A stretch of DNA of 64,000 bases, from the NCBI RefSeq assembly GCF_000972845.2, contig NC_040018.1, positions 6,331,443 to 6,395,442 on the forward strand, in the 5' to 3' direction. The first letter of the stretch is position 1; the number at the start of each line of letters is the position of its first letter. The position numbers and the translations under genes were made by a program. Origin of the DNA: Larimichthys crocea. Taxonomy: Eukaryota > Chordata > Actinopteri > Sciaenidae. The notes under the pieces are model-generated. The model was not told the origin of the DNA. It ran no database searches and worked only from the letters and a program-made list of their open reading frames with translations. Shown piece after piece: positions 63,480 to 64,000 of this stretch.

Positions 63480-64000
63480 CTGCCAACACAGAGAAGGGGA
63501 GACGGACAGAGATATAAAAACATGCAGGCTGAACATGAAGACTTGCTGTTATTAGGGGGGGTGTATAGATTTTTGTCTTTTTGTTTTCATGCACTGCATG
63601 TTTTCTGGATTTTAGACAGCTGCTCCCACGTGCATGAAAGGGATTGAATGAAGTGAAGTGAACTGACCTGAGGTGCAGAGAACTGAAGTGAGCAGATACG
63701 AAATCAGACTCAATTTATCTCGATCATTTTTTTAAGATTTAAGATTTTTCCTCTCAGAATTCTTTTTTATCTTTAAGCACTTACCCACAAGGTGTCCAGT
63801 GCGGTTTAACAAAACATCATCACAGATTTTCAGCAGATAAAATGCAGCACAAGCCCAAATGTCAGTTACAAACATCATCAGACATCAGGGGATTCTCTCC
63901 AAAGCTGCTCAACATCAAATCAGAGAGACCGAAGAAGCACGTCAACTCTTGCTTCTTCTCAACCAGGTAATCTGTCACTCCGCTGACTCTCTCTGCTGCT
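63480..64000. other. prmt3 intron (partial) at right edge
   Basis: No exon with a PRMT3 zinc-finger or linker reading was found. A good donor-like GTAAGT on the minus strand (63784-63779) has no recognisable exon attached. Confidence 0.55.

Noticed and set aside
63779..63784. Good GTAAGT donor on the minus strand near the right edge
   Set aside because: The upstream sequence does not read as any PRMT3 segment, so no exon is called.

Overview
The window looks like teleost (probably percomorph) nuclear DNA. It has small, well-spliced vertebrate exons in AT-rich introns, many CA/TG, GA, TAA and AT microsatellites, tRNA-derived SINEs, and non-autonomous DNA transposons of kinds common in spiny-rayed fish. 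No bacterial, organellar or intact viral gene was seen.

Two genes are recognisable, both on the minus strand and head-to-tail. The right five-sixths (9557 to beyond 64000) is prmt3, a protein arginine N-methyltransferase. Eleven coding exons can be placed at base resolution with matching phases (63314-63479, 62664-62805, 60010-60075, 58172-58293, 54489-54588, 42057-42135, 33909-34096, 28876-28962, 19026-19076, 18153-18240, 9557-9666). They encode about 398 C-terminal residues, which is the linker and the whole catalytic core. The N-terminal zinc-finger exons lie beyond the right edge. The left 4.4 kb holds the 5' part of slc6a5, the neuronal glycine transporter GlyT2: the long N-terminal cytoplasmic exon plus the exons for the first membrane segments. 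The rest of slc6a5 lies beyond the left edge. PRMT3 followed by SLC6A5 in the same orientation is also the mammalian order.

About 5.1 kb separates the end of prmt3 from the slc6a5 coding start. It holds a prmt3 poly(A) signal, an RFX-type X-box, a near-perfect homeodomain-type palindrome and a MITE-like element, and is the natural place for slc6a5 promoter-proximal control.

The prmt3 introns contain most of the structural interest. A hAT-type element with an 8-bp target duplication (30290-31896) carries a second, long foldback element (30595-31727) with its own 6-bp duplication. There is a three-copy tandem array of a dispersed repeat (21527-22450) with a relative at 55306-55530, two tRNA-derived SINEs (one with a 16-bp target duplication), a compact element with 30-bp inverted ends (37600-37798), and a 57-bp direct repeat bracketing one prmt3 exon.

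The most notable coding anomaly is slc6a5 exon 2 (2226-2369), which encodes TM1. It carries three apparent indels, although every other exon in the window is clean. I cannot tell from sequence alone whether this is a local assembly fault or a real lesion.
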